Of a stretch of DNA of 41,817 nt, positions 18,076-26,741 are shown in pieces. Under the pieces are notes generated by a model. The model saw only the letters and a list, made by a program, of their open reading frames with translations, was not told the DNA's origin and searched no databases. Location: NCBI GenBank assembly GCA_001917905.1, contig MNEX01000021.1, positions 1 through 41,817 on the forward strand. The letters run 5' to 3'. Each line of letters opens with the position of its first letter. Within the stretch, counting starts at the first letter, position 1. This DNA comes from Acidobacteria bacterium 13_1_40CM_65_14 (GTDB lineage Bacteria > Acidobacteriota > Vicinamibacteria > Vicinamibacterales > CAVVIG01). Both the position numbers and the translations under genes were made by a program.

Positions 18076-19110
18076 TCAGGGATGCTCTCTTCTCTCGCGG
18101 AAGTACTCAACCTGGTACTTGTGCACGTTGCGGTTGTGTTCGTCCAGCGTGCGCGCGAACTCATGGGAGCCGTCGTTCCGGCTGACGAAGTACAGAAAAT
18201 CGGCGTCGGCCGGATGCACGGCAGCGTCGAGCGAGGCGCGGCCGGGCGACGCGATGGGACCAGGCGGCAGGCCGGGATAGCGGTAGGTGTTGTACGGCGA
18301 GTCGAACGCGAGATCGTCGCGACGCAAGTTGCCGGTGTAGGCGCCGGCGCGCTGCAGCGCGTAGATGACCGTGGGATCGGTTTGGAGCGGCATCCGCAGC
18401 TTGAGTCGGTTCAAGAAAGCGGCCGCGACGAGCGGGCGCTCCTCAGCTCGCGCGGTCTCCCTCTCCACGATCGAGGCGAGCGTCACCGCTTGACGCACCG
18501 ACAATTGACGCGACGCGGCGGCTTGGCGCAGCTCCGGAGTGAACACGTGCTCGAAGCGCGCCACCATCATGCGAATCAGCTTGTCGGCGTCGGTCTTGCG
18601 CGGCAGGGCGTACGTTTCGGGGAACAAATATCCCTCGAGATCTTTCGCAGCCGGATCGAAATCGCGCACGAGCGCGGCGTTGTTCGCGGCCTCGACGAAC
18701 GCCGACGCGGGACCGAAGCCGTGCGACTCGAAGAGCCTCGCCATCTCGGCGATCGTCAGCCCCTCGGGCAGTGTCAGGTGGATGACGTACACGTCGCCGC
18801 GCGCCAGCTTGTCGATGACGTCGAACGGCGTCATCGCGCGGTCGAAGCGATACTCGCCGGCCTCGAGGTGCCGTCCTTCCCCGCTCAGCCACAGCGCGAG
18901 GCGATAGGTTGCCCGATCGCGGATGACGCCGCCGGCGACGAGGCGATCGCCGATCGACGAGCTGCCCGAGCCGGTGGGAATGTCGACGAACTGTTCGGCG
19001 CCGGCGTATCCGCGATACGGTTGAGTGATGCGTCGATACATCACCGCGGCGCCAACGCCAGCGACGATGATCACGAACACCACGAATGCCAGGAACTTTT
19101 TCACAATCAC
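18076..19110 (-). CDS. mltG: Endolytic murein transglycosylase MltG (YceG family)
   Basis: The 344-residue protein has an N-terminal membrane anchor (about 5-24). A LysM-like part follows (GSSSIGDRLVAGGVIRDRAT, GEYRFDRAMTPFDVIDKLAR), then the YceG catalytic domain with DLEGYLFPETYALPR and LASIVERETARAEERPLVAA. E216 aligns with the catalytic glutamate of the E. coli enzyme, and LQTDPTVIYAL and YNTYRYPGLPPGPI are also conserved. It cuts nascent glycan strands at the inner membrane. It starts with GTG 15 bp after ruvX, the common ruvX-mltG pairing. Confidence 0.96.
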   Translation of the reverse strand: MIVKKFLAFVVFVIIVAGVGAAVMYRRITQPYRGYAGAEQFVDIPTGSGSSSIGDRLVAGGVIRDRATYRLALWLSGEGRHLEAGEYRFDRAMTPFDVIDKLARGDVYVIHLTLPEGLTIAEMARLFESHGFGPASAFVEAANNAALVRDFDPAAKDLEGYLFPETYALPRKTDADKLIRMMVARFEHVFTPELRQAAASRQLSVRQAVTLASIVERETARAEERPLVAAAFLNRLKLRMPLQTDPTVIYALQRAGAYTGNLRRDDLAFDSPYNTYRYPGLPPGPIASPGRASLDAAVHPADADFLYFVSRNDGSHEFARTLDEHNRNVHKYQVEYFRERREHP

Positions 19111-19125
19111 CCGTAGAGTCCGGCA

Positions 19126-19551
19126 TCAGCCGGACCGATCGAGGTAATCCTGCAGGATGATGGCCGCGGCGGCGGCGTCGAGCTTCTGCTTGCGTTTGCG
19201 CCAGTCACGCTCCTGAACGGCGAGACGGCTCTCGGCTTCGCGGCTCGTCAACCGCTCGTCCTCGGTCAGAATCACCACCGGGACGCGCGCGCGCAGCCCT
19301 TCGATGAACTCTACCGTGCGCGCCGTGGCGACGCTCGCGGATCCGTCGAGCTTCACCGGCAGCCCAACCACGACCATGTCGAGCCCGTCGTCTTCGCCAC
19401 GCAAGCGCGTAATCGTATCGGCGACGCGATTCACCGCGTCCGCCGCGCTTTCGATCGTGAGCGTCGTCAGTGGCCGCGCCAGCGTGCGCGATCGATCGCT
19501 GATGGCGAGACCGATGCGGCGCTCGCCGACGTCGACGCCAAGAACACGCAT
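19126..19551 (-). CDS. ruvX: RuvX/YqgF Holliday junction resolvase-like protein
   Basis: The 141-residue RNase H-fold protein begins MRVLGVDVGERRIGLAISDR (catalytic D6). VVVGLPVKLDGSASVATART and LTEDERLTSREAESRL carry the second acid, and KLDAAAAAIILQDYLD ends it, all standard YqgF blocks. E. coli YqgF is essential and linked to pre-16S rRNA processing. The ATG lies eight bases downstream of a minus-strand TATAAC, so its mRNA may be leaderless. It shares this promoter region with the divergent phosphodiesterase. Confidence 0.95.
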   Translation of the reverse strand: MRVLGVDVGERRIGLAISDRSRTLARPLTTLTIESAADAVNRVADTITRLRGEDDGLDMVVVGLPVKLDGSASVATARTVEFIEGLRARVPVVILTEDERLTSREAESRLAVQERDWRKRKQKLDAAAAAIILQDYLDRSG

Positions 19552-19558
19552 ACTCAGA

Positions 19559-19567
19559 TGTTATAAT
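19559..19567. promoter_or_regulatory. Symmetric -10 shared by ruvX and the divergent phosphodiesterase
   Basis: The plus strand has a perfect extended -10, TGT-TATAAT (19559-19567), 21 bases before the GTG at 19589. The minus strand of the same bases reads TATAAC (19565-19560), eight bases before the ruvX ATG. No good -35 is visible on either side. The start codons are only 38 bp apart. Confidence 0.65.
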
Positions 19568-19588
19568 TCCTCACTCCCTACAACGTCT

Positions 19589-21646
19589 GTGAAACGAATT
19601 CTTGTCGGCTTGCTTGTCGTTGGTGTGGCCGCCGCCGTGGCGTGCCGGTCGAGCCCGCCCGAAAAATTCCGTCAGAAGCTCGTCATTCTCGGTTTCGACG
19701 GCATGGACCCCCGGCTCGTCCAGCGATGGATGGATGAGGGCCGGCTGCCGAATTTCAAGAAGCTCGCCGCGCGTGGCGGCGGTGTGCATCCGCTCGAAAC
19801 CACGCATTCACCGGAATCGCCGACGGCGTGGGCGTCGTTCGCGACCGGTGTGAATGCCGGCAAGCACAACATCTACGATTTCCTCGTGCGCGACACCAAC
19901 ACCTACCTGCCGGATCTCGGCATGGTGACGCGCGAGCCGCCGCGCTTCATCTTCAATTACATCCCGATCTCCAGGCCGAAGATCACGTCGATCCGCGGAG
20001 GCACGTCGTTCTGGGTGACGGCGGGACGAAGCGGCGTGCGATCGAGCGTGTTGACGGTACCGGTGACCTATCCACCCGAAGAGGTGCCGAACGGCGAATT
20101 GCTGTCCGGGCTGCCGCTGCCCGATATTCGCGCGACGATGGGGACCTTTTATTACTTCGGGACCGACCTGAGCCGGTACGAAGAAGGCAACACGGAGTTC
20201 GGCGGGATTCTGAAGCGGCTCGTGTTCGAAGGCGACGTCGCACAGACGGAGCTCGTGGGCCCGCCCAATCCGATCGTCAGGAAGCAACTGCGCGAGGCGC
20301 GCGCCAAATCCCCGCTCGGCGAGCTCGACAAGATGAAGATCGCCGAGCTCGAAGCGCGCGAAGACATCCGGCTGCCGATCACCATTCACTGGAACCGCGC
20401 CGGCAAGTCGGCGACGATCGACATCGCCGACACCTCCCTCCGGCTCGCCGAACACGAATGGAGCAAGTGGATCAATCTGGACTTCAGCATCAACCTGCTC
20501 GTGCGCGTGCACGGCATGGCGCAGTTGTACTTGATCGGCGCGGGTCAGGAGCTGCAGCTCTACGTCTCGCCCGTCAACTGGAAGCCGGATAAGCCGCCGG
20601 CGCCGATGTCGTCGCCCCCGTCCTTCTCGGCCGACTTGTACGAACGGCTCGGCCCGTATCGGACGCTCGGATGGGCCGAAGCGACGTGGCCGCTCAACGA
20701 AGATCGCATCGACGAGAAGACGTTCATGGACGATCTCTATCGCGCCTTCGACGATCGCGCGCAGGTCATCCTGCAGCGGATCGATACGCGCCAGTGGGAT
20801 CTGCTCGTCGGCGTCATCGAGTCGACCGATCGCGTGCAGCACATGATGTGGCGGCTCATCGATCCCACGCACCCGATGTACGACAAGGCGCTCGCGGCGA
20901 AGTTCGGCGACGCCATCGAGCGCGTCTACCGCAAGTGCGACGACTTCGTCGGGGAAGTGATCGCGCGCGTCGATCCGAGCACGCCGATTCTCATCGTCTC
21001 GGATCACGGCTTTCACTCGTTCCGCCAGTCCGTGAACTTGAACACGTGGCTCGTGCAGGAAGGCTTCATGGCGATCCAGGGTCAGCAGCCTGGAGAAAAG
21101 ACGCTGCAGGATCTATTCGGCGGCGGCGGCACGTTCTGGGAGAACGTCGACTGGACGCGCACCAAGGCGTACGCCATGGGTCTCGGCCAGGTTTACATCA
21201 ACCTCAAAGGCCGCGAAGGCCGAGGCATCGTCTCATCCGGCGCCGAGTCGAAGCAGGTTCAGGACGACCTCGCCGCGCGGCTGCTGACGATGACGGACCC
21301 GACGACCGGCGCGCGGATCGTCGACGCGGTCTACAAGGCCGACGACGTGTACTCGGGGGAGTTCGTGAAAAACGCCGCGGAGTTGCAGGTGGGCATGGCC
21401 GACGGCTACCGCGTCTCCTGGCAGTCGACGCTCGGCGGCTCGCCGCCCGGCCTCGTGTACGCGAACAAGAAAAAGTGGTCCGGCGATCACGGGTCGTTCG
21501 ACTACAAGTCGACGCCCGGCACGCTGATTTCGAGCGTGCCCGTCGCGGCCGGCAGCGCGACGAGCATCATCGACATCGCACCCACGGTGTTGAAGTATTT
21601 CGGTCTGCCGATACCCAGTGATATCGATGGCAAACCGCTGTTCTAA
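19589..21646 (+). CDS. Lipoprotein of the alkaline phosphatase superfamily (type I phosphodiesterase/nucleotide pyrophosphatase-like)
   Basis: The 685-residue protein begins with a lipoprotein signal ending VAAAVAC, so Cys19 is the likely lipidation site. Metal-site motifs of the superfamily follow: LVILGFDGMDPRLVQRWMDE, HSPESPTAWASFATGVNAGK (nucleophile region), VGVIESTDRVQHMMW, ILIVSDHGFHSF and WSGDHGSFDYKS. The C-terminus IIDIAPTVLKYFGLPIPSDI is typical of such enzymes and sulfatases. It probably hydrolyses phosphoester-bearing substrates outside the cytoplasmic membrane; the substrate is unknown. Longer in-frame extensions upstream run into ruvX and the promoter and are rejected. Its stop overlaps the start of the EnvC-like gene. 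Confidence 0.85.
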   Translation: MKRILVGLLVVGVAAAVACRSSPPEKFRQKLVILGFDGMDPRLVQRWMDEGRLPNFKKLAARGGGVHPLETTHSPESPTAWASFATGVNAGKHNIYDFLVRDTNTYLPDLGMVTREPPRFIFNYIPISRPKITSIRGGTSFWVTAGRSGVRSSVLTVPVTYPPEEVPNGELLSGLPLPDIRATMGTFYYFGTDLSRYEEGNTEFGGILKRLVFEGDVAQTELVGPPNPIVRKQLREARAKSPLGELDKMKIAELEAREDIRLPITIHWNRAGKSATIDIADTSLRLAEHEWSKWINLDFSINLLVRVHGMAQLYLIGAGQELQLYVSPVNWKPDKPPAPMSSPPSFSADLYERLGPYRTLGWAEATWPLNEDRIDEKTFMDDLYRAFDDRAQVILQRIDTRQWDLLVGVIESTDRVQHMMWRLIDPTHPMYDKALAAKFGDAIERVYRKCDDFVGEVIARVDPSTPILIVSDHGFHSFRQSVNLNTWLVQEGFMAIQGQQPGEKTLQDLFGGGGTFWENVDWTRTKAYAMGLGQVYINLKGREGRGIVSSGAESKQVQDDLAARLLTMTDPTTGARIVDAVYKADDVYSGEFVKNAAELQVGMADGYRVSWQSTLGGSPPGLVYANKKKWSGDHGSFDYKSTPGTLISSVPVAAGSATSIIDIAPTVLKYFGLPIPSDIDGKPLF

Positions 21647-22805
21647 ACGTACAACGCAGAACTCGCGGAACACGCAGAGAGTCTTGTGGTCTGCGGTTTC
21701 TGCGGTTTCTGCGTTGATCGTCGTCGTAGGTGCTGTGCTGGTGGGCCAGCAGGCGGACCGCGCGCGGACCGAGGCGCTCGCGCGGCGCGCGGGCGAGCGG
21801 CTGCAGGTGCTTCAGCGCGAAGCGGAGCGTCTCGCGTCGCAGGAGTCGACGCTGCTGAACGATCTCCGCAAGCTCGAGGTCGAACGCCAGTTGAAGGGCG
21901 AAGAGCTGAAGCAACTCGATGCTGAAGCGGCCCGCGTGGGCGCCGAGTTGACCGCCACGACTGAGCGGATGGAGGCGCTTCAGAAATCCGAAGCAGCCGA
22001 GCGCCCGGAGCTGCGCGCGCGCGTGGTCGAAATCTACAAGCTCGGTCGAGCGCGCTACCTGCGCCTGCTGCTCTCCACGCCCGATCTCCGGCGCATCGGT
22101 CAGGCCTCACGCACGGTCGCCGCGATGGCCAAGCTCGATCGCGATCGCATCGCCTCGCATCAGCGCACGCTCGCCGAGCTGGAATCGGCGCGCGCGACAC
22201 TTCAGGAGCGCCAGAAGGCGCTGACCACGGTCCGCGCCGCGGCGGAGAAAGCGCAGGCCGCCGCGCAGCGCGCCGCGCAGGCGCGCAGCGATCTCATTCG
22301 CGACATCGATCGCCGCCGTGACCTCAACGCGCAACTTGCCGGCGAATTGCAGACGGCGCAGCAGAAGCTGCAGCTCGCGTTGCGCGAGATCGCGAGCGGC
22401 ACGCCGCCGGCCGACGTCGCAGCGCTCCCGCTCAAGCCGTTCCGAGGAGACCTCGACTGGCCGGTTCGCGGCGACGTGAGGCGCCGGTTCAGCGGAGGGA
22501 CATCGAAAGGGATTGAGATCGCCGCCACGGAAGGCACCGACGCGGTCGCCGTTCACGATGGGCTTGTGGCGTTCGCGGGCACGTTTTCCGGATTCGGCAA
22601 TCTCGTGATCCTGGATCACGGATCGCAAACGTTCAGCTTGTACGGCGACCTGCTGGACATCACCGTGAAGAAGGGCTCGCATATCGATCGTGGCCAGCCG
22701 GTCGGGTCGGTGGGACCCACGCCCTCCGGCGCCGCCGGCCTGTATTTCGAGCTCCGCATCGACGGTCAGCCGGTCGACCCGCTACAATGGTTGAAGAAAC
22801 GGTGA
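21627..22805 (+). CDS. envC: EnvC-like murein hydrolase activator (degenerate LytM/M23 domain)
   Basis: About 392 residues: a short N-terminal hydrophobic anchor, a long coiled coil (about 40-245), and a C-terminal M23 fold (about 270-392) with GIEIAATEGTDAVAVHDGLV, GNLVILDHGSQTFSLYGDL and LYFELRIDGQPVDPLQWL. The zinc-binding HxGxD and HxH positions are replaced (SKGIE, LYF), as in E. coli EnvC, which activates amidases rather than cutting murein. The start is uncertain: ATG 21627, GTG 21618 and TTG 21684 are all in frame. Residues about 9-30, including SAVSAVSALIV of the anchor, come from the repeat at 21652-21716. The neighbouring S41 gene follows directly. Confidence 0.82.
   Translation: MANRCSKRTTQNSRNTQRVLWSAVSAVSALIVVVGAVLVGQQADRARTEALARRAGERLQVLQREAERLASQESTLLNDLRKLEVERQLKGEELKQLDAEAARVGAELTATTERMEALQKSEAAERPELRARVVEIYKLGRARYLRLLLSTPDLRRIGQASRTVAAMAKLDRDRIASHQRTLAELESARATLQERQKALTTVRAAAEKAQAAAQRAAQARSDLIRDIDRRRDLNAQLAGELQTAQQKLQLALREIASGTPPADVAALPLKPFRGDLDWPVRGDVRRRFSGGTSKGIEIAATEGTDAVAVHDGLVAFAGTFSGFGNLVILDHGSQTFSLYGDLLDITVKKGSHIDRGQPVGSVGPTPSGAAGLYFELRIDGQPVDPLQWLKKR
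21652..21716. repeat. 65-bp inverted nonamer element (TCTGCGGTT family) read as the EnvC N-terminus
   Basis: The left arm is CAACGCAGAACTCGCGGAA and CACGCAGAG. The right arm is TCTGCGGTT, TCTGCGGTT, TCTGCGTTG in 9-bp register. A near-identical 64-bp element lies at 31371-31434. Here the right arm is translated Ser-Ala-Val-Ser-Ala-Val-Ser-Ala, part of the hydrophobic anchor. Confidence 0.9.
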
Positions 22806-22818
22806 GGTGCCTGTCCTT

Positions 22819-23985
22819 ATGAGCTCACGAACCCGCGTCATCGTCATGACCATTTCCGCCCCGGTGATCGCGTTTGCGATCGTGGGCGGGTTCCTCGGCA
22901 AGGCGATGGCCCGCGAGGACACCTATCAGCACCTCAAGATCTTCGACGATGTGGTGAGCTTGATCATGAGCAACTACGTCGAGGACGCGAACGTGGACAA
23001 GGTGATGCGCGGGGCGATGCACGGGCTGGCCGACGGTCTGGATCCCGACAGCGCGTACCTGACGGCCGACGAAGTGAAGCAGGTCGAGAACAACACGCCG
23101 CTCGCGCCCGGCGATGTCGGCATCGATCTCACGCGTCAGTACTATCTGCGCGTCATCGCGACGCGCGACGATTCTCCGGCCGCGAAGGCCGGCATCCGCA
23201 CCGGCGATTACATCCGCGCGATAAATGACACGCCGACGCGCGAGATGTCCGTGTGGGAAGGCGTGCGCGCGCTGCGCGGCGCGCCCGGCTCGAAAGTCAG
23301 CGTCACCGTCATCCGCGGCAACGCGGCCGACCCGCACAACATCGATCTGGTGCGCGCACCGATCCCGACCAACGACGTGACCGGCCGCATCGCCGCGCCG
23401 GGTGTCGGCTACGTGCGTGTCGCCGCGATCGGCAGTGGCACCGCCGGCCGGCTGCGCTCACAGATTCAGGAGCTCACGAAAAACGGCGCCGCCAAACTGA
23501 TCGTCGACGTGCGGCGGACGTCGGGCGGCCTGGCGGAGCATGGAATCGACCTCGCGCGCCTGTTCGTGGCGAACGGCACGCTCGCCATGCGAGAGACGCG
23601 CGGCGGCGCGAAAGAGACGATCGCCGCCGCTTCCGACGACGGATCGATCACGCTGCCGGCCGTGCTGCTCGTCGACGCCGGCACGTCGGGCGCGGCCGAG
23701 CTCTTCGCCTCGGCGCTCGCCGGCAACAAGCGAGCTGAGCTCATCGGCGAACACACCATCGGACGCGCGGCCATTCAGAAGCTCGTGAAGCTGCCCGACG
23801 GCGCCGGGCTCTGGTTGTCCACCGCGCGCTACCTCACGCCTTCAGGCACGCCGCTGCATGAGAAGGGTCTCGAGCCGACCGTCGCGGTCGATGAGCCGGA
23901 CGTCGAGTTCGGTCAGACTCCGCCGCCTGGCGATCCGGTTTTTGACAAAGCCCTCGAGCGGCTCACCGACAAGAAAGCCGCGTAA
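22819..23985 (+). CDS. S41 (carboxy-terminal processing) peptidase homologue with altered catalytic positions
   Basis: The 388-residue protein has an N-terminal membrane anchor (about 7-27), the helical region DDVVSLIMSNYVEDANVDKV, DGLDPDSAYLT, a PDZ domain (about 90-180: ATRDDSPAAKAGIRTGDYIR) and the S41 core. Aligned by eye with CtpA/CtpB, GSASASE reads GTSGAAE, placing Gly at the catalytic Ser. GEKTFGKG reads GEHTIGRA, placing Arg at the catalytic Lys; the downstream Gln is kept. It may therefore be a scaffold rather than a protease, unless the neighbouring Ser acts. It starts shortly after the EnvC-like gene, suggesting joint control of cell separation. An in-frame GTG at 22807 is less likely than ATG 22819. 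Confidence 0.85.
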   Translation: MSSRTRVIVMTISAPVIAFAIVGGFLGKAMAREDTYQHLKIFDDVVSLIMSNYVEDANVDKVMRGAMHGLADGLDPDSAYLTADEVKQVENNTPLAPGDVGIDLTRQYYLRVIATRDDSPAAKAGIRTGDYIRAINDTPTREMSVWEGVRALRGAPGSKVSVTVIRGNAADPHNIDLVRAPIPTNDVTGRIAAPGVGYVRVAAIGSGTAGRLRSQIQELTKNGAAKLIVDVRRTSGGLAEHGIDLARLFVANGTLAMRETRGGAKETIAAASDDGSITLPAVLLVDAGTSGAAELFASALAGNKRAELIGEHTIGRAAIQKLVKLPDGAGLWLSTARYLTPSGTPLHEKGLEPTVAVDEPDVEFGQTPPPGDPVFDKALERLTDKKAA

Positions 23986-23988
23986 GTC

Positions 23989-23997
23989 TGCTATACT
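23989..23997 (+). promoter_or_regulatory. Extended -10 promoter of tRNA-Val
   Basis: TGC-TATACT lies 33 bases before the mature tRNA start at 24031 and just after the S41 stop. No clear -35 is seen at 17 bp, consistent with an extended -10 promoter. Confidence 0.6.
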
Positions 23998-24030
23998 GGC
24001 CGTTCGTTTAACGCCTGTTTTTCATGATGT

Positions 24031-24106
24031 AGGCGCGTAGCTCAGAGGTTAGAGCGCCTGCTTGACACGCAGGAGGTCGGTGGTTCGAGTCCACCCGTGC
24101 CTACCA
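24031..24106 (+). tRNA. tRNA-Val (anticodon GAC), CCA encoded
   Basis: The 76-nt cloverleaf has a 7-bp acceptor stem (AGGCGCG / CGTGCCT with one G-U pair), a D arm GCTC...GAGC, an anticodon stem CCTGC/GCAGG with loop TTGACAC (anticodon GAC), a T arm with GGTTCGAGTCC and the discriminator A followed by genomic CCA. GAC reads valine codons GUC and GUU. It precedes thrS by 19 bp and may be co-transcribed with it. Confidence 0.95.
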
Positions 24107-24125
24107 CGCTCTCCACAATTCCCGA

Positions 24126-26072
24126 ATGAGTCAGGCAGTCAACGTGACGCTTCCGGATGGCTCGAATCGCAGCGTGCCAGCCGGTACGCCCGTGCGCGAC
24201 ATCGCGGAAGGGATCTCGCCCAACCTCGCGCGAGCTGCGCTCGCCGCGCTGGTTGACGGCAAGCTCGTCGACCTCGCGTATCCGCTGCAGCGGGACGCGT
24301 CGGTGCGTATCGTAACGGACAAGAGTCCCGAAGCGCTCGCGCTCTACCGTCACAGCACCGCCCATCTGCTGGCCGCCGCAGTGACGAACCTGTTCCCCGG
24401 CACGCAGTGCGGCATCGGGCCCGCGACCGACGAAGGCTTCTTCTACGACTTCATCGTCGAACGTCCGTTCGTCCCCGAGGACCTCGAGGCGATCGAGCAG
24501 AAGATGAAGGAGCTCGCGCAGCAGGACCTCGTCTACGAGCGTCAGATGTGGCCGCGCGAAGAGGCGAAGGCGTTCTTCGCCAAGCGCGGCGAGCCGCTGA
24601 AGGTTCAACTCATCGACGAGAAGACGGAAGGTCAGAAGGAAGTCTCCTGCTACACCATCAAGGACAAGGAGACGTTCATCGACTTCTGCGTCGGGCCCCA
24701 CGTGCCGTCGACCGGCAAGTTGAAAGCCTTCAAGCTGCTCAACACGTCGAACGCGTATTGGAAGGGCGACGCGAAGAACGCCCCGATGCAGCGGATTTAC
24801 GGCACGGCGTTCTTTTCGGAAAAAGATCTCAAGGCGCATCTCACGCAGATCGAAGAAGCGAAGAAGCGCGATCACCGGAAACTCGGTCGCGAGCTCGGCC
24901 TGTTCACGTTTCATCCGTGGGCGCCGGGCGCCGCGTTCTGGCAGGACAAGGGCACGACGCTCTACAACACACTCGCGAACTACATGCGCGACGTGCTGCT
25001 GCCGAACGGCTACGTCGAAGTGAAGACGCCGATCATCTACAACAAGGCGTTGTGGGAGATCTCCGGGCACTGGGCGCACTATCGCCAGAACATGTTCCAG
25101 GTTCACGGATCCGAGGGCGAGGACATGGCGTTGAAAGCCATGAACTGCCCCGGCCACTACCTGCTCTATGCGAGCGACGTGCACAGCTATCGCGAGCTGC
25201 CCATCCGCTTCCACGAGCAGACGCCGCTGCACCGCAACGAACTGGCCGGCGTGCTCTCAGGCCTGACCCGCGTCCGGCAGTTCTCGCAGGACGATGGGCA
25301 TTGCTTCGTCATGCCGGAGCAGATTGGCGGCGAAGTCGAGCGGCTGCTCAAGCTCGTTCGCCGTGTGTACGACGACCTGGGGATGGCGTTTCAGCCGAAG
25401 CTCGCGACGCGGCCGGCGGAATACCTCGGCGACAAGTCCACGTGGGACCAGGCCGAGGCGCAGCTTCGCAGTGCGCTCGAGAAGGCCGGCGAGACGTACA
25501 CGGTCGACGAAGGCGGCGGGAATTTCTACGGGCCGAAGATCGACTTCGACGTGACCGACGCGATCGGGCGGAAGTGGCAATGCGCCACCATCCAGCTCGA
25601 TTACCAGATGCCGGAGCGCTTCGATCTGAAGTACATCGGCGCCGACAACACCGAGCATCGCGTCGTCGTGATCCATCGCGCGATCTTCGGCAGCTTCGAG
25701 CGGTTCATCGCGATCCTGATCGAGCACTACGCGGGCGCATTTCCGCTCTGGCTCGCGCCGGTGCAGGCGATCGTGCTGCCGATTTCCGATCGCCATCTCG
25801 CGTACGCGGCGTCGGTCCGCGACCGGCTCGTGGCGGCCGGGCTGCGCGCCGAGCTCGACGAGCGGCAGGAAAAAGTCAACTTCAAGATTCGGGAAGCGCA
25901 GCTGCAGAAGATCCCGTATATGCTCGTGGTCGGCGACCGCGAGGCCGCCGAAGGCACGGTGGCGGTGCGTGAGCGTTCGGGCGGCGACAAAGGTGCGAGC
26001 TCGATCGACAGCTTCCTCGCGTCGGCGCGGGAAGAAATCGAGCACAAGGGGAAAGCCACTGTTTCAGCATAG
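24126..26072 (+). CDS. thrS: Threonyl-tRNA synthetase
   Basis: The 648-residue class II synthetase has the N-terminal TGS domain (1-62). The editing domain follows, with [11 protein letters not shown] and the [10 protein letters not shown] block. The catalytic core has [20 protein letters not shown], the zinc ligands in [38 protein letters not shown], and motif 3 ([20 protein letters not shown]). The anticodon-binding domain runs from about 545. It charges tRNA-Thr. Its TAG stop overlaps the infC Shine-Dalgarno, so thrS and infC are tightly linked, as in many bacteria. No T-box leader is present. Confidence 0.98.
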   Translation: MSQAVNVTLPDGSNRSVPAGTPVRDIAEGISPNLARAALAALVDGKLVDLAYPLQRDASVRIVTDKSPEALALYRHSTAHLLAAAVTNLFPGTQCGIGPATDEGFFYDFIVERPFVPEDLEAIEQKMKELAQQDLVYERQMWPREEAKAFFAKRGEPLKVQLIDEKTEGQKEVSCYTIKDKETFIDFCVGPHVPSTGKLKAFKLLNTSNAYWKGDAKNAPMQRIYGTAFFSEKDLKAHLTQIEEAKKRDHRKLGRELGLFTFHPWAPGAAFWQDKGTTLYNTLANYMRDVLLPNGYVEVKTPIIYNKALWEISGHWAHYRQNMFQVHGSEGEDMALKAMNCPGHYLLYASDVHSYRELPIRFHEQTPLHRNELAGVLSGLTRVRQFSQDDGHCFVMPEQIGGEVERLLKLVRRVYDDLGMAFQPKLATRPAEYLGDKSTWDQAEAQLRSALEKAGETYTVDEGGGNFYGPKIDFDVTDAIGRKWQCATIQLDYQMPERFDLKYIGADNTEHRVVVIHRAIFGSFERFIAILIEHYAGAFPLWLAPVQAIVLPISDRHLAYAASVRDRLVAAGLRAELDERQEKVNFKIREAQLQKIPYMLVVGDREAAEGTVAVRERSGGDKGASSIDSFLASAREEIEHKGKATVSA

Positions 26073-26083
26073 GAGGACTTATC
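26071..26083 (+). promoter_or_regulatory. Shine-Dalgarno AGGAGG with rare ATC start codon of infC
   Basis: AGGAGG (26071-26076) is followed by ACTT and then ATC at 26081. This opens a frame reading [20 protein letters not shown] into IF3. No ATG, GTG or TTG lies at that position. Rare AUU/AUC-type starts on infC allow IF3 to repress its own translation in bacteria where this has been studied. Confidence 0.75.
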
Positions 26084-26671
26084 GCCTTTACTAGCGGTCC
26101 CCGCCGTGATGATCGCGTGCGGGTCAATGAACGCATCCGCGTCCGCGAAATCCGCGTGATCGACGACACCGGCCAGCAGCTCGGCATCATGCCGCCGCCG
26201 CAGGCGCTCGCGATCGCCAAGCAGAAGGGGCTCGACCTGGTCGAGATCTCGCCGACGGCCAATCCGCCGGTCTGCCGCATCATGGATTTCGGGAAGTACC
26301 AGTACCAGGAGCAGAAGCGCGCGCGCGAGGCCCGGCGGCACCAGAAGGTGATCGAGGTCAAGGAGATCAAGTTCCGCCCGAAGGTCGACGAGCACGACTA
26401 CCAGTTCAAGAAGAAGCACATCGAGCGCTTCCTCGAAGACGGCGACAAGGTCAAAGCGACGATCTTCTTCCGCGGCCGTGAAATGGCCCACCCGGAGATC
26501 GGCCGGCGCATCCTCGAGCGGCTCGTCGACGAGCTGCGCGACGTCGCGATCGCCGAGACGATGCCGCGGATGGAAGGCAACCAGATGCACACGATCCTCA
26601 GCCGGCGTCCGCAGAGCGGCGGCGGCAAGGCGAAGCCGGGGGCCGCGAAGCAGACGGCGTCAACGACGTAA
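26081..26671 (+). CDS. infC: Translation initiation factor IF-3
   Basis: From the ATC at 26081 the product is 196 residues. The N-terminal domain contains [40 protein letters not shown] and the [20 protein letters not shown] linker. The C-terminal domain has [40 protein letters not shown] and the conserved [12 protein letters not shown]-3 binds the 30S subunit and proofreads start codons and initiator tRNA. A GTG at 26117 would remove the conserved basic N-terminus and has no Shine-Dalgarno. It is followed by rpmI and rplT, the standard IF3 operon. Confidence 0.95.
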   Translation: MAFTSGPRRDDRVRVNERIRVREIRVIDDTGQQLGIMPPPQALAIAKQKGLDLVEISPTANPPVCRIMDFGKYQYQEQKRAREARRHQKVIEVKEIKFRPKVDEHDYQFKKKHIERFLEDGDKVKATIFFRGREMAHPEIGRRILERLVDELRDVAIAETMPRMEGNQMHTILSRRPQSGGGKAKPGAAKQTASTT

Positions 26672-26679
26672 GAGCGTTC

Positions 26680-26717
26680 CAACACAATTCTTTGTGTCCT
26701 TCGTGTCCTTTGTGTTG
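26680..26717. repeat. Family F nonamer array before rpmI
   Basis: AACACAA is followed by three 9-bp units (TTTGTGTCC, TTCGTGTCC, TTTGTGTT). It fills most of the infC-rpmI spacer, where the operon often carries leader structures for L20 autoregulation. Confidence 0.85.
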
Positions 26718-26741
26718 ATTCAGCGGAGCAAAGCAGGCCAG

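Noticed and set aside
19304-19588. A 95-residue N-terminal extension of the phosphodiesterase
   Set aside because: It would be antisense ruvX sequence and would translate the promoter; the lipoprotein signal begins at 19589.
24107-24125. T-box or other riboswitch before thrS
   Set aside because: Only 19 bases separate the tRNA from the thrS ATG, so there is no room for one.
26117-26671. IF3 starting at the GTG 26117
   Set aside because: It lacks a Shine-Dalgarno and cuts the native N-terminus, whereas ATC 26081 is correctly spaced from AGGAGG.
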